Positions 7,794 through 16,608 are shown, counted from the stretch's first letter. The stretch: DNA of 64,000 nucleotides from Paenibacillaceae bacterium (GCA_029256185.1 JAQSYI010000015.1:94337-158336); one strand, 5' to 3'. Numbers and translations: made by a program. Notes: generated by a model not told the origin, from the sequence alone.

Positions 7794-8303
7794 ATGTGCC
7801 GTTCTCACGATTACTCCAACTCCCTCCGGGAGAAGGGTTCCGCCAAAGAAGCGCTGACTCTGGAATTGCTCGGTCATCTGGAAACCGCCTTCCGCCGGTA
7901 CAAACAGGAGCGCAGTAAAATTGCCTCCCGCATGAACCTAGCTGAAGGACAAATCATTCTGCTTGTCATGCTGGGCAAACGATTGCGGTGCAACGCATCG
8001 GATATTGCCGCACACATTGGGATCACCTCCGGCGCCGTTACGGGAATGACTGATAAGCTGGTTCAGTTGGGCCTTGTCCACCGGGAGCGTTCGGAGGAGG
8101 ACCGCCGCGTGGTGCATTTTTCCTTAACGTCCGATGGAGGAATGCTGGTGGAGCATATCCGTGCAGAACAATACCGCCTCATGCTCGAAATGGTTGGTTC
8201 TGTCACCGAAGAGGAATTAGGCCATGTCATCCGTTTTTTCCATCAAATCAATAATTACGGGCGGTTGACAGAAGATGAAGGAAGAGAGGAACATACAAAA
8301 TGA
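7794..8303 (+). CDS. MarR-family regulator of the adjacent efflux pump
   Basis: 169-residue winged-helix protein. DNA-binding core CNASDIAAHIGITSGAVTGMTDKLVQLGLVHRERSEEDRRVVHFSLT contains the MarR signature DRR in the wing (split here only for reference: HTH about residues 65-95, wing about 98-112). Start ATG 7794 follows AAAGGAGATGCAAG. The stop overlaps the start of the DHA2 transporter by 4 bp (ATGA), so the two are translationally coupled. Autoregulation through the inverted repeat at 7681-7711 is likely; the inducer is unknown. Confidence 0.92.
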   Translation: MCRSHDYSNSLREKGSAKEALTLELLGHLETAFRRYKQERSKIASRMNLAEGQIILLVMLGKRLRCNASDIAAHIGITSGAVTGMTDKLVQLGLVHRERSEEDRRVVHFSLTSDGGMLVEHIRAEQYRLMLEMVGSVTEEELGHVIRFFHQINNYGRLTEDEGREEHTK

Positions 8304-9814
8304 ATATGATACCCGGCTTAAAGCGCGGCCCTATCGTCGCTTCCATACTGATCGGAGCATTCGTCGCCATATTAAGCCAGACCCTGCTTAATGTCGCTCT
8401 GCCCACCATGATGGAGGATCTGAACATCAGCGCCAACACCATCCAATGGCTGTCCACCGGTTACCTGCTGGTTAACGGCGTGCTTGTTCCCATCAGCGCC
8501 TATCTGATTGAACGATTCTCCACCCGGCAATTGTTTATAACGGCCATGAGCTTGTTTACGGCAGGCACTGTCATTGCTGCTTTCGCTCCGGGATTCGAGC
8601 TGCTGTTGACCGGACGGCTTGTGCAGGCGGCGGGGGCAGGCATTCTTATGCCCCTCATGACCATTATTTTCCTGACGATCTTCCCTGTGGAGGAGCGGGG
8701 CAAGGCCATGGGGACCATGGGCATCGCCATGATCTTTGCTCCGGCCATCGGGCCAACCTTGTCCGGCTGGATAATTCAGCATCACTCCTGGCGTGTATTG
8801 TTCTATATCGTCCTGCCGTTATCCGTCATAGCGTTAATCTTCGGTTTCATCTACATGAAGAATGTAACCGAACGCTCCAAACCCAAGCTGGACTTGCCCG
8901 GCGTTATCCTGTCAACCCTGGGCTTCGGCGGACTGCTGTACGGCTTTAGCGATGCGGGCAATCACGGCTGGAGCAGCACTACCGTCCAGGCCAGCTTGAT
9001 TATCGGCGGGATTGCGCTGGTGCTTTTTATCGTCCGGGAGTTAACGGCGAAGCATCCGATTCTCCAGTTCCGCGTCTTCCGCTACGATATGTTTTCCCTG
9101 ACCACGCTGATTAATGCCATTGTCACCATGGCCCTGTTCTCCGGCATGATCCTGCTGCCCATCTATACCCAGAGAATTCTCGGCTTCACTCCGCTGAAGT
9201 CCGGTCTTCTCCTGATGCCCGGCGCCTTGCTGATGGGCATCATGATGCCCATCACAGGAGCCATCTTCGACAAGATCGGCGCCCGCTGGCTGGCGGTGCT
9301 GGGCCTGTCCATCACGGCCCTGTCCACCTATGAGTTCACCCGGCTGACTCTGGATACATCCTATACCTACATCATGCTGATGTACACCCTGCGATCCTTT
9401 GGCATGGCTCTTCTGATGATGCCCATCCAGACTGCCGGCTTGAACCAGCTTCCCCCCAGTCTGAATGCCCATGGCTCCGCCATGTCGCAGACGCTGCGCA
9501 ATGTGTCCGGCGCGTTGGGTACGGCGTTTCTGATCACGATTATGACCAATACCGCTGCGGACCGAGGCAAGGAGCTTATGATCTCCGGTCAAATCGCACC
9601 CACCGACGCGCTCAAAGTCGCTGAGATTACCCGTGAAGCCACTGTCTATGGCATTAATCACGCCTTTGTCATCGCTACTTGGATGACCGTTGCCGCGGTT
9701 GTGCTGTCCTTCTTCATCCGCCGGGTTAAGCCCCATCAACAAACCGGCTCCGCCGTAGAAGCTGTCAAGGATGAAATCAACAAAGCAACCCAGATTCCCA
9801 GCGCGGCAAAATAA
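8300..9814 (+). CDS. DHA2-family (EmrB/QacA-type) multidrug MFS transporter
   Basis: 504 residues with fourteen predicted membrane helices, the length and topology of DHA2 drug:H+ antiporters. First helix SILIGAFVAILSQTLLNVAL and the following PTMMEDLNISANTIQWLSTGYLL are family hallmarks; the antiporter motif C region (GAGILMPLM, AIGPTLSGWI) is visible. It expels cationic or hydrophobic compounds from the cytoplasm; substrates unknown. Overlaps the marR gene by 4 bp and is ended by a strong bidirectional-looking terminator at 9839-9874. Confidence 0.93.
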   Translation: MNMIPGLKRGPIVASILIGAFVAILSQTLLNVALPTMMEDLNISANTIQWLSTGYLLVNGVLVPISAYLIERFSTRQLFITAMSLFTAGTVIAAFAPGFELLLTGRLVQAAGAGILMPLMTIIFLTIFPVEERGKAMGTMGIAMIFAPAIGPTLSGWIIQHHSWRVLFYIVLPLSVIALIFGFIYMKNVTERSKPKLDLPGVILSTLGFGGLLYGFSDAGNHGWSSTTVQASLIIGGIALVLFIVRELTAKHPILQFRVFRYDMFSLTTLINAIVTMALFSGMILLPIYTQRILGFTPLKSGLLLMPGALLMGIMMPITGAIFDKIGARWLAVLGLSITALSTYEFTRLTLDTSYTYIMLMYTLRSFGMALLMMPIQTAGLNQLPPSLNAHGSAMSQTLRNVSGALGTAFLITIMTNTAADRGKELMISGQIAPTDALKVAEITREATVYGINHAFVIATWMTVAAVVLSFFIRRVKPHQQTGSAVEAVKDEINKATQIPSAAK

Positions 9815-9838
9815 AGACCATCCGCCGCGCACAATCGC

Positions 9839-9874
9839 AAAACCGGAGCCCGCAATCCCGCCGGCTCCGGTTTT
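9839..9874 (+). terminator. Terminator of the marR-DHA2 operon
   Basis: AAAACCGGAGCC (9839-9850) pairs perfectly with GGCTCCGGTTTT (9863-9874), 12-bp stem, T-run at the 3' side; symmetrical, so it may also serve the converging minus-strand gene. Confidence 0.88.
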
Positions 9875-9918
9875 GTTGCTGCCAAAAGCAAGGGAGGTAT
9901 TTTGCACAGGCTGCTTTA

Positions 9919-10371
9919 TTAAGTTGTACCGGCGACCGCAGAGCCGTTAAATCCAACGGGTCCGTTCATCGTAATCTCAAGCGTAGAAGACACGAACAGG
10001 CTGTATCTGATTTGACCCGCGTTTACTGCAACTGCCGGCGGAAAATCCCCTGTTGTAATACTCAAGGGACTTAGAGAATCGCTTCCGTCCGTTTCATAAA
10101 CTTCCGTATAAATCAGAGTCCCTGTACCGGCTATACCGGTGCTGTTTCTTTCAATAGTCAGAGTAATGGTGGTAAAAAGTTCAACTTCACCCAACAAATT
10201 AACCGTTCCCGCAAGTGCTATCCGTACATCAGCAGCATTAGGCGTGTTGGCTACACTAAATGTCTGAAGCCCAATATCACCGATCAGCAAAGCGGTTGTG
10301 TCCACTAGGGTAGTTCCTGTGTTGATATTCGAGTGGATCGAGATTCGTTCGTCAAGAAAAACAATCGGCAT
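9919..10371 (-). CDS. 150-residue beta-rich protein, function unknown
   Basis: Starts MPIVFLDERISIHSNINTG and consists of alternating hydrophobic/threonine-rich strands (ALAGTVNLLGEVELFTTITL, GTLIYTEVYETDGSDSL), with no Cys-rich or catalytic motif and no signal peptide. The composition recalls structural spore-surface or phage-type beta-sandwich proteins, but I cannot name a family. The frame runs on upstream into the UvrA-like remnant, yet ATG 10371 is clearly the real start: AAAAGGAGGTGAATTGC immediately precedes it. A CATAATATA element 20-odd nt upstream resembles a sigma-K -10, which would suit a spore protein, but no matching -35 was found. Confidence 0.7.
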   Translation of the reverse strand: MPIVFLDERISIHSNINTGTTLVDTTALLIGDIGLQTFSVANTPNAADVRIALAGTVNLLGEVELFTTITLTIERNSTGIAGTGTLIYTEVYETDGSDSLSPLSITTGDFPPAVAVNAGQIRYSLFVSSTLEITMNGPVGFNGSAVAGTT

Positions 10372-10432
10372 GCAATTCACCTCCTTTTGGGATATATTAT
10401 GTTGTTGGAACATTTCGGATTGGACGGGTATG

Positions 10433-10470
10433 GCCAACACCCCCGCTTCCACGGAAGCGGGGGTGTTGGC
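10433..10470. repeat. Perfect 38-bp palindrome
   Basis: GCCAACACCCCCGCTTCC (10433-10450), AC, then the exact complement 10453-10470. 18-bp stem, 2-nt loop, no T-run on either strand. It sits exactly where the UvrA-like reading frame stops resembling its family. Confidence 0.85.
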
Positions 10471-10962
10471 GCTTTCGTTTAGTGACTTTTCCTTATCCAA
10501 GGCAGCATCTGCATTCAGTGCAATGATCTTGCCGATCCCCTCGCACTTGGGGCACATGCCGATGGGGTCGTTGAAGGAATAAGCGTTGCTGTAGCCGATG
10601 TGGGGCTGCCCGAACCGTGAGAACAGCAGCCTCAATAAGGAGTTAATGTCGGTTATGGTCCCCAGGGTGGAGCGGGCATTCCCGCCAAGACGCTTCTGGT
10701 CTACCACAATAGCCGTGGACCGGTTCCGGAATTCATCGGCTTCCGGCCGGCTGTACCGCGGCAGAAAAAGCCGGACGAAACTGCTATAGGTTTCGTTCAG
10801 CTGCCTTCCTGCTTCTTGGGCGATCGTATCGAATACGATGGATGATTTTCCTGAACCGGATACACCCGTGAAGATCGTAATCTTCCCCTTTGGAATCTTG
10901 ATGCTGATGTTCTTAAGGTTATTCTCCCGTGCATTGATGATTTCGATAAAGTCTTGATTCAT
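10471..10962 (-). pseudogene. UvrA-like ATPase, N-terminal remnant
   Basis: About 164 codons of a UvrA paralogue (the class of ~750-residue excinuclease-like ATPases, some linked to resistance to DNA-binding drugs). Visible: IINARENNLKNISIKIPKG, Walker A TGVSGSGKSSI, ARSTLGTITDINSLLRLLFSR, and the zinc-finger start MCPKCEGIGKI. After LDKEKSLNES the sequence enters the palindrome and then the leader of the next gene, so the signature, Walker B and second ATPase are missing. The start ATG 10962 still has GGAGG 7 nt upstream. The reading frame continues by chance into the 150-residue gene, giving a chimeric 365-codon frame. Confidence 0.85.
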
Positions 10963-11049
10963 CCAGCCGCCTCCTGCCATTTTATAGAATAAAACGACAA
11001 TTTGTGTGGCTGCCATTGATTTTTTATTATATGATCCATTACAAATTCT

Positions 11050-12489
11050 TCACTCAGCTGCCCTAAGCTTCATAATCATTATATCTTTTGACTTATCCTC
11101 ACCATTTGTGTATGGAATATTAGGAGTATACGCACGTATTGAAAAATCACCAGTCAAATATTCCTTGGGGAGTATGAATGCCGGCACCCTAAATTCTTCG
11201 GTGTTTTTTGCATACCTTTTATCTACAATAAAAGTACTGGCATTTAAAATTCCCCTCTCAAAGTCTATATAGCTTTGAGCCTGGTCTTTCTTTTGAGCCC
11301 TAACTGATATTGTAATTGGCATATCCTTGCGGTTGGCATAACCAAAACCCTGATCAATCGAAACTTTTGATTTCCAAAATATGAGGTAACTTCCCGGATA
11401 ATCTTTGATGTCATAAAAGGAATCGCCACCCCGCCATTGCCAATTTTCAAGATCTACCCCGTACTTTTCAACTGAAACGGGATCCTCCATATCCACTACA
11501 ATTAATTTTTCCAATTCAGCAGAATACGCCCCATCATTTGTTTCCAGCTTCATTTGGTCATGATTTAAACCGTAGTTATAGTCACCGCGAATATGTAAAT
11601 CCAAGTTCTCCTTCATAGCCGTGTACAAGTTAGTTTTATGCCATTCAAATTCTGCGTCTTCCATTACCTCTTTATTGGCAGGATTTAATTTATTCCCGTT
11701 CTTGATTTCCAAAAAACGTTCAATTATTGTAATAGCTTCTGCACGGGTTGTTGTTCCCTCCCCGTGAACTTTGCCATCAGAATACCCTGAAAAAAGTCCT
11801 AATGTAGTCGCAAGATACAAGTAAGCTGCATGATTGAATTTTGTATTTGGATATTCATACTTGTATTCAGTCTTGATAAACTTTCTATTCCTCATAGCAT
11901 TTTCATATTCGGCTAATGAATTAAAATCAGCACGGTTAAAGGTGGAATCATAAGTCACGTGGGCAAAGACATTCTCGTTTTGGATGCTGCTCCAAAATGA
12001 ATCTCTAATGAAAGCTGGCGCATACTCTCCAACGATGTCTGTACCCGGCTGTTGAAGAAATGAGTCTAAATATCTTATTAGAAATTGGGCCATTTCAGCA
12101 CGCGTTAACTCTTGATTCCACTGTTCAATGGTGTACTCCGTTTCTTTATAAATTCCTGCCTTCAGTGCGAGCTTGATATATTCAGAATACCACGGTTCAC
12201 TGATGATTTTTTTAGGACCTGCTCCTGTTGAAGCAAGAAGCATTCTCAAAAATTCGGCCCTTGTTATCTCTGTATCCGGTCTAAATGTGGAATCAGGATA
12301 CCCCTCTACGTATCCTTTATTGATTGCACGAAATATGGTTTCTTTCCCCCAGTGATCTTGAATATCGGAAAAAGAGACAGCTGAAATATTAATGATATTG
12401 TTTTTTTCATCTATTTTGCTCCGGGCAAATACCTGACCACTATTTCCCAATAACATGATGCTTAAAAAAAATATGTAACATCGCTTCAT
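11050..12489 (-). CDS. Secreted S-layer-homology (SLH) domain protein
   Basis: 479 residues. Signal peptide MKRCYIFFLSIMLLGNSGQVFA; then SLH repeats at about 45-90 (SDIQDHWGKETIFRAINKG, GYPDSTFRPDTEITRAE), about 100-145 (WYSEYIKLALKAG, ELTRAEMAQFLIRYL) and about 205-255 (YLYLATTLGLFSGYSDGKV, TTRAEAITIIERFL). SLH domains bind pyruvylated cell-wall polymer and hold the protein on the surface. The C-terminal 220 residues are unfamiliar, rich in aromatic and charged residues (WQWRGGDSFYDIKDYPGSY). Start ATG 12489 picked because the signal peptide begins there, although the frame opens 24 nt earlier and the ribosome site (AGGTGG) is a little far. Stands alone. Confidence 0.85.
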   Translation of the reverse strand: MKRCYIFFLSIMLLGNSGQVFARSKIDEKNNIINISAVSFSDIQDHWGKETIFRAINKGYVEGYPDSTFRPDTEITRAEFLRMLLASTGAGPKKIISEPWYSEYIKLALKAGIYKETEYTIEQWNQELTRAEMAQFLIRYLDSFLQQPGTDIVGEYAPAFIRDSFWSSIQNENVFAHVTYDSTFNRADFNSLAEYENAMRNRKFIKTEYKYEYPNTKFNHAAYLYLATTLGLFSGYSDGKVHGEGTTTRAEAITIIERFLEIKNGNKLNPANKEVMEDAEFEWHKTNLYTAMKENLDLHIRGDYNYGLNHDQMKLETNDGAYSAELEKLIVVDMEDPVSVEKYGVDLENWQWRGGDSFYDIKDYPGSYLIFWKSKVSIDQGFGYANRKDMPITISVRAQKKDQAQSYIDFERGILNASTFIVDKRYAKNTEEFRVPAFILPKEYLTGDFSIRAYTPNIPYTNGEDKSKDIMIMKLRAAE

Positions 12490-12581
12490 TGGTAATTGAA
12501 CCACCTGTCCCAATATTTAGTTATATCTGATATTATCCTTATCTAAACGGCTTAGTATCTCTTACATTTACAACAGGACGA

Positions 12582-12614
12582 GGCAGAAGGAGGTTTGTAC
12601 AACCTCCTTCTGCC
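12582..12614 (-). terminator. Stem-loop after nrdJ
   Basis: GGCAGAAGGAGGTT (12582-12595) pairs perfectly with AACCTCCTTCTGCC (12601-12614), 5-nt loop. There is no T-run, so it may be an mRNA-stabilising hairpin rather than a classical terminator. Confidence 0.6.
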
Positions 12615-12656
12615 CGTCGCGCTACTAATATTCATTACAATGCATATTATCAATCT

Positions 12657-15419
12657 TTAGCTGCACCTGCTGTATCCGCAGTTGGTGCATGTCTTGCACC
12701 CGTCCGAGGGGATCAGCGAGGCTGTTCCGCAGCTGGGACAGATGTCCTTGGACTGGTTCAGTTCGCCCAGGCCGTGATGGCTGTGGCCGTGAGCGCCTTC
12801 CGCCGCCGGAACAGACGGTGCGGACGCTTGGGCAGCAGGTGCTGCGGATGCGTAAGCGTGGCTGGCCGCCGCGGTGACATAAGCATCGCCGTTATGGGCG
12901 GCGTTGGCCTGAACATGCATCTCCAGCGACTTGGCTACCGCATCTGCGATGGATTCCACGCGGTTCGCGCCGAAGCCGATGGCCCCGGAGCCGCCGATGC
13001 CCTTCAGATGCTTGATCAGCAGCGCCTCCTTGTTGCCGTGGTTGCCGTAGCGGAGGAACAGGGAGCAGACACGTCCCAATGCTTCGGACATGGCGAACAC
13101 ATCCGAGCCCGCCTTGCCCACGTTCAGGAAGATTTCACTGGGAATGCCGTCCAGATCGTTGATGGTGATATAGGCCATGCCGAAGGGCGTATTGACCTTA
13201 TAAGTCGCACCGCGGAGCACCTGCGGACGGCGCTTGTATTCCTTGTCGAAGACCTGCTCGGTTTTCTTGTCCACATTCACGGCGAGCGAGGAGCTGATTG
13301 CCCCAAGCGCCTGAGCTTCAGAAGTTGAAGAAGCCTCTCCGGCGGCAGGGACGGCTGGAACACCTCCGGAGGCTTGGGCCGTGGCTGCTTCAACGCCCGC
13401 TGCAGTTGTTCCTCCTGCAGAAGCGGCTGCAGCCTCGGCATCGCCGCTCACCGCGGAGTCAGCCGCGCTTGCTGTCTCTTTCTTCTCCGTGGACAGCACC
13501 TGCACATCCCGGCTGCCGTCGCGGTAGATGGTCACGCCCTTGCATCCCAGATCGAAGGCCAGCTCATACAGGCGCTTGGTTTCCTCTACGGTGAAATCGG
13601 AAGGACAGTTGGCCGTCTTGGAGATGGAGCTGTCCACCCAACGCTGGATCGCCGCCTGGGCGCGGATATGATCCTCGGCAGACAGGCTCATGGCGGTAAC
13701 GAAATAATCCGGCAGTTCTTCCCCCGGATGCCCGTCCTGCCACTCCTGGGCAATGGGCACCAGCTGCTTATCGTAGCCGAGGCGGCTTTGACGGTAATAT
13801 TCAAAAGCAAAGTACGGCTCAATTCCGGTTGAGGTTCCCACCATTGTACCGGTGCTGCCTGTAGGCGCCTGAGTGATCACAGTCACGTTGCGCATGCCAT
13901 TTTGCCGGATGGAGGCACCCACCTCGGGGAATTGCTCCACGATATTTTTCATGAAGCCGCTTTGCAGGAATTTCTCTGTCTCGAACTTCTTGAAGGAACC
14001 CTTCTCACCGGCAATCTCGGAAGAAGCGAGATAGGCTTCCTTGGCCATAAAACCATAGAGCTTGTCCAGAAATTCCAAGGATTCCGGACTGCCGTAGCGG
14101 ATCTCCAGCTTGATCATCAGCTCGGCCAGCCCCATGGACCCCAGACCGACCCGGCGTTCATTCAGCTGATTCAGACGATTCTCCTCGAAGTGGTAGGGCG
14201 TCTTGTCGATGACATTGTCCAGGAAGCGGGTGGAGTAGCGGACAACCCGCCCCAATTCCTCCCAGGCCACATCATGCCGGTCCGCATCATAGAACTTGGA
14301 CAGGTTCACCGCCGACAGGTTGCATACGCCCCATGCCGGAAGCCCTTGCTCACCGCAGGGATTGGTGCAGATGATGGGGTTGAAGTACCAGCTGTTGGAC
14401 ATCTGGTTGTAATACTCCATGAATACGATGCCGGGCTCGGCCGATTTCCAGGCGGATTCAATAATCGTATGCCATACCTCGCGGGCTTTGACGGTTTTGT
14501 ATACCTTGACCGCCTTGCCCTTGGCCTGCCATTCGGACAGGTTGCCGTCCCATACCTGATCATATTCGGAATCCGAGGTATCGGGGAAAACCAGCTCCCA
14601 CTCCAGGTCCTCCTTGACCGCCTTCATGAACCCGTTGCTGACGCAGACGGACAGATTGGCGTTGGTGATCTGGTTCATTGTCTGCTTCACCGTGATAAAA
14701 TCCAGCAGGTCCGGATGCCAGTCGTTGATCATCAGCATCAGCGCGCCCCGGCGGCTGCCCCCCTGCTCGATCAGACCGGTGGTGTAGCTGAACAGCCCGC
14801 CCCAGGACACCGCTCCGGAGGAGGAGCCGCTGACGCCGCGCACCAGCGAACGGCGGGGGCGCAGCGACGACAGATTGATCCCCACTCCGCCGCCCCGGGA
14901 CATGATCTCGGTCATCTCGGACAAAGTGGACATAATTCCGCCCCTGCTGTCATGGGGAGAAGGGACAACATAGCAGTTGAACAGAGTCAATTCATCGCTG
15001 GCATCCGCTCCGGCTGCGATCCGCCCGCCTGGAACCAGCTTCCAGTCATCGAGGATATAGCGGAATTTCCCGCTCCATTCCTTCTGCTTCTCGGGGGTTG
15101 CTTCCACGGAGGCCATTGCCCCCGCCAAACGGTCCCATAGCTCCTCAGGCGTCTGCTCCTTGGTCAGAGTAAGCTTTTCGATAGTGGATTCCACCAGGTC
15201 TCCGCTTGTTCTCAGCTTAATCGTCACATTCTTGCCGTTGCGGGCAATGACCTCGCCGACTTCCTTGGCAGGGAATTTAGGATCATCCTTGGTCAGCACC
15301 AGCACGGCGTCGCCAACCTTGGTATTGTTGGTATCAGGGTCCTTCATGGCATAACGGTCTAGAAAAATCTTCTCGCTCAAGCCCTCAAGTTTGTTGGATT
15401 TCAGCTGCATGGTCTCCAA
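12657..15419 (-). CDS. nrdJ: Adenosylcobalamin-dependent (class II) ribonucleotide reductase
   Basis: 920 residues; reduces ribonucleotides to deoxyribonucleotides using a B12-derived thiyl radical, independent of oxygen. Catalytic barrel features: LFNCYVVPSP, GGGVGINLSSLRPR, NPCGEQGLPAWGVCNLSAVNL (here read as NPCGEQ and CNLSAVNLSKF), and APTGSTGTMVG. The C terminus carries the dimer/zinc module CPSCG...CKTCTNCGYSRCS. An Ala/Ser/Thr-rich insert of about 70 residues (around 640-705) separates the barrel from a C-terminal TSCPD-like domain (LRGATYKVNTPFGMAYITIND). Start: TTG 15419 has AGGAGGGTG at good spacing; ATG 15410 is the alternative. Two NrdR boxes lie just upstream. Confidence 0.95.
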   Translation of the reverse strand: METMQLKSNKLEGLSEKIFLDRYAMKDPDTNNTKVGDAVLVLTKDDPKFPAKEVGEVIARNGKNVTIKLRTSGDLVESTIEKLTLTKEQTPEELWDRLAGAMASVEATPEKQKEWSGKFRYILDDWKLVPGGRIAAGADASDELTLFNCYVVPSPHDSRGGIMSTLSEMTEIMSRGGGVGINLSSLRPRRSLVRGVSGSSSGAVSWGGLFSYTTGLIEQGGSRRGALMLMINDWHPDLLDFITVKQTMNQITNANLSVCVSNGFMKAVKEDLEWELVFPDTSDSEYDQVWDGNLSEWQAKGKAVKVYKTVKAREVWHTIIESAWKSAEPGIVFMEYYNQMSNSWYFNPIICTNPCGEQGLPAWGVCNLSAVNLSKFYDADRHDVAWEELGRVVRYSTRFLDNVIDKTPYHFEENRLNQLNERRVGLGSMGLAELMIKLEIRYGSPESLEFLDKLYGFMAKEAYLASSEIAGEKGSFKKFETEKFLQSGFMKNIVEQFPEVGASIRQNGMRNVTVITQAPTGSTGTMVGTSTGIEPYFAFEYYRQSRLGYDKQLVPIAQEWQDGHPGEELPDYFVTAMSLSAEDHIRAQAAIQRWVDSSISKTANCPSDFTVEETKRLYELAFDLGCKGVTIYRDGSRDVQVLSTEKKETASAADSAVSGDAEAAAASAGGTTAAGVEAATAQASGGVPAVPAAGEASSTSEAQALGAISSSLAVNVDKKTEQVFDKEYKRRPQVLRGATYKVNTPFGMAYITINDLDGIPSEIFLNVGKAGSDVFAMSEALGRVCSLFLRYGNHGNKEALLIKHLKGIGGSGAIGFGANRVESIADAVAKSLEMHVQANAAHNGDAYVTAAASHAYASAAPAAQASAPSVPAAEGAHGHSHHGLGELNQSKDICPSCGTASLIPSDGCKTCTNCGYSRCS

Positions 15420-15456
15420 ATCAACACCCTCCTAAGAATATATAAAGTATGTACAA

Positions 15457-15472
15457 TAACTATATATGGTAT
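15457..15472 (-). promoter_or_regulatory. NrdR box 1
   Basis: On the minus strand ATACCATATATAGTTA, 12 of 16 positions like the NrdR consensus ACACWATATATWGTGT. Lies 38 bp upstream of the nrdJ start; centre-to-centre distance to box 2 is 33 bp, three helical turns, as usual for NrdR pairs. Confidence 0.75.
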
Positions 15473-15489
15473 GAGAAGACCATTATACA

Positions 15490-15505
15490 TCACTATATAT
15501 GGTGT
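15490..15505 (-). promoter_or_regulatory. NrdR box 2
   Basis: On the minus strand ACACCATATATAGTGA, nearly the full NrdR consensus. Together with box 1 it predicts repression of nrdJ by NrdR with ATP/dATP. Confidence 0.8.
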
Positions 15506-15723
15506 ATCTAATGGTTAATTAGCGATATTCGCCTAATTAGGCGGTTCGTTGGCCGCTTTTCTATTATTATCTCTATGAAGCTCTCTTTTTCGGAGAGAAT
15601 ATTTGTTGAAATATTCGACTTTTTCCGACTTGCTCTCACCAAATGCAATAGGCCGACGGGTGCAATCTTCAGCAGTTGGCAGTATAATAACCGCATGCAG
15701 CATTACGAGAGAGGAGCAGCAAG

Positions 15724-16560
15724 ATGACCAAATATTTGCAGGACAACACCATTATTGAGATGGACCAGGCGGCAGTCAGCCCGCTTGACCGGGGATATTA
15801 TTTTGGCGACGGCGTATATGAAGTATTCCGGATCTATAACGGCCGGTTATTCGAAGTGGAGGCTCATCTCGCCCGGCTTGTGCGCAGCTGCGGCGAAATC
15901 GGCATTTCCCTGCCCTATCCGGCGGATGAAATCGAAGGGCTGCTCTTGCGGTTGGCCGCTGCCGACCCTGTGGAGACGGGCATTCTCTATATGCAGATCA
16001 CGAGAGGCTGCTCTCCCCGGAACCACGCTTTCCCCCCGGAGGGCACCCGTGCGGTGCTAACCGGCTACTGCAAGGAGCTTCCCCGTCCTCTTGCCAAATT
16101 CGAGCATGGCTTCCGTGTGATCACCGCGCCGGATATTCGCTGGCTGCGCTGCGACATCAAGACGCTGAACCTGCTCGGCAATGTTCTGGCCAAGCAGGAA
16201 GCGGTAAGCAAGGGCGCCGACGAAGTGATTCTGCACCGCAGCGGCATAGTGACGGAGTGCAGCTCCTCCAATCTGATGATGGTCAAGAATGGCGTTGTGC
16301 GGACCCATCCGGCCAACCATCTGATTCTCCACGGCGTTACCCGGCAAGCGGTGCTCCGGGTTGCCGGAGAACTTGGGGTGGAGGTAGCGGAGGCGGCGTT
16401 TGATCTTGATGAGCTGCGTACTGCCGACGAAGTGTTCCTTACAGGCACCACCACAGAGGTAATGCCTGTTGTGGAGATCGACGGCGTTGCGGTAAAAGGC
16501 GGACTGCCGGGGCCTGTCACCCGCCAACTGCATGAGGCGTTCGAGAAGCTGTTCTTGTAA
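15724..16560 (+). CDS. dat: D-amino-acid aminotransferase
   Basis: 278-residue fold-type IV PLP aminotransferase that interconverts D-alanine and D-glutamate with keto acids, feeding peptidoglycan synthesis. Catalytic Lys in RCDIKTLNLLGNVLAKQEA (about residue 145); PLP phosphate loop SSSNLMMVKNGVVRTH and LTGTTTEVMPVVEIDG; N-terminal DRGYYFGDGVYEVFRIYNG. Length equals Bacillus D-AAT (about 280). The close relative aminodeoxychorismate lyase is less likely given the IKTLN motif and length. Start ATG 15724 follows GAGAGGAGCAGCAAG. Divergent from nrdJ; followed by a GC-rich hairpin. Confidence 0.88.
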   Translation: MTKYLQDNTIIEMDQAAVSPLDRGYYFGDGVYEVFRIYNGRLFEVEAHLARLVRSCGEIGISLPYPADEIEGLLLRLAAADPVETGILYMQITRGCSPRNHAFPPEGTRAVLTGYCKELPRPLAKFEHGFRVITAPDIRWLRCDIKTLNLLGNVLAKQEAVSKGADEVILHRSGIVTECSSSNLMMVKNGVVRTHPANHLILHGVTRQAVLRVAGELGVEVAEAAFDLDELRTADEVFLTGTTTEVMPVVEIDGVAVKGGLPGPVTRQLHEAFEKLFL

Positions 16561-16597
16561 GGGGCGGAGGCGGGCAGGAAAACACCCCTCCCGCCCC
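16561..16597. terminator. Hairpin between converging dat and lipM
   Basis: GGGGCGG (16561-16567) pairs with CCGCCCC (16591-16597), extended by further G/C pairs; it starts at the dat stop codon and precedes TTCGTTCT. Confidence 0.6.
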
Positions 16598-16608
16598 TTC
16601 GTTCTCTC

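Noticed and set aside
9041..9907. Open frame of 288 codons opposite the DHA2 transporter
   Set aside because: Gly/His/Gln-rich antisense frame without ribosome site or domain.
9919..11016. 365-codon frame as one fusion protein of UvrA-like and beta-rich parts
   Set aside because: The second part has its own strong ribosome site and start; the join runs through a palindrome and a leader, so the fusion is accidental.
13902..15140. Open frame of 412 codons opposite nrdJ
   Set aside because: Shadow frame; nrdJ has complete catalytic motifs on the other strand.
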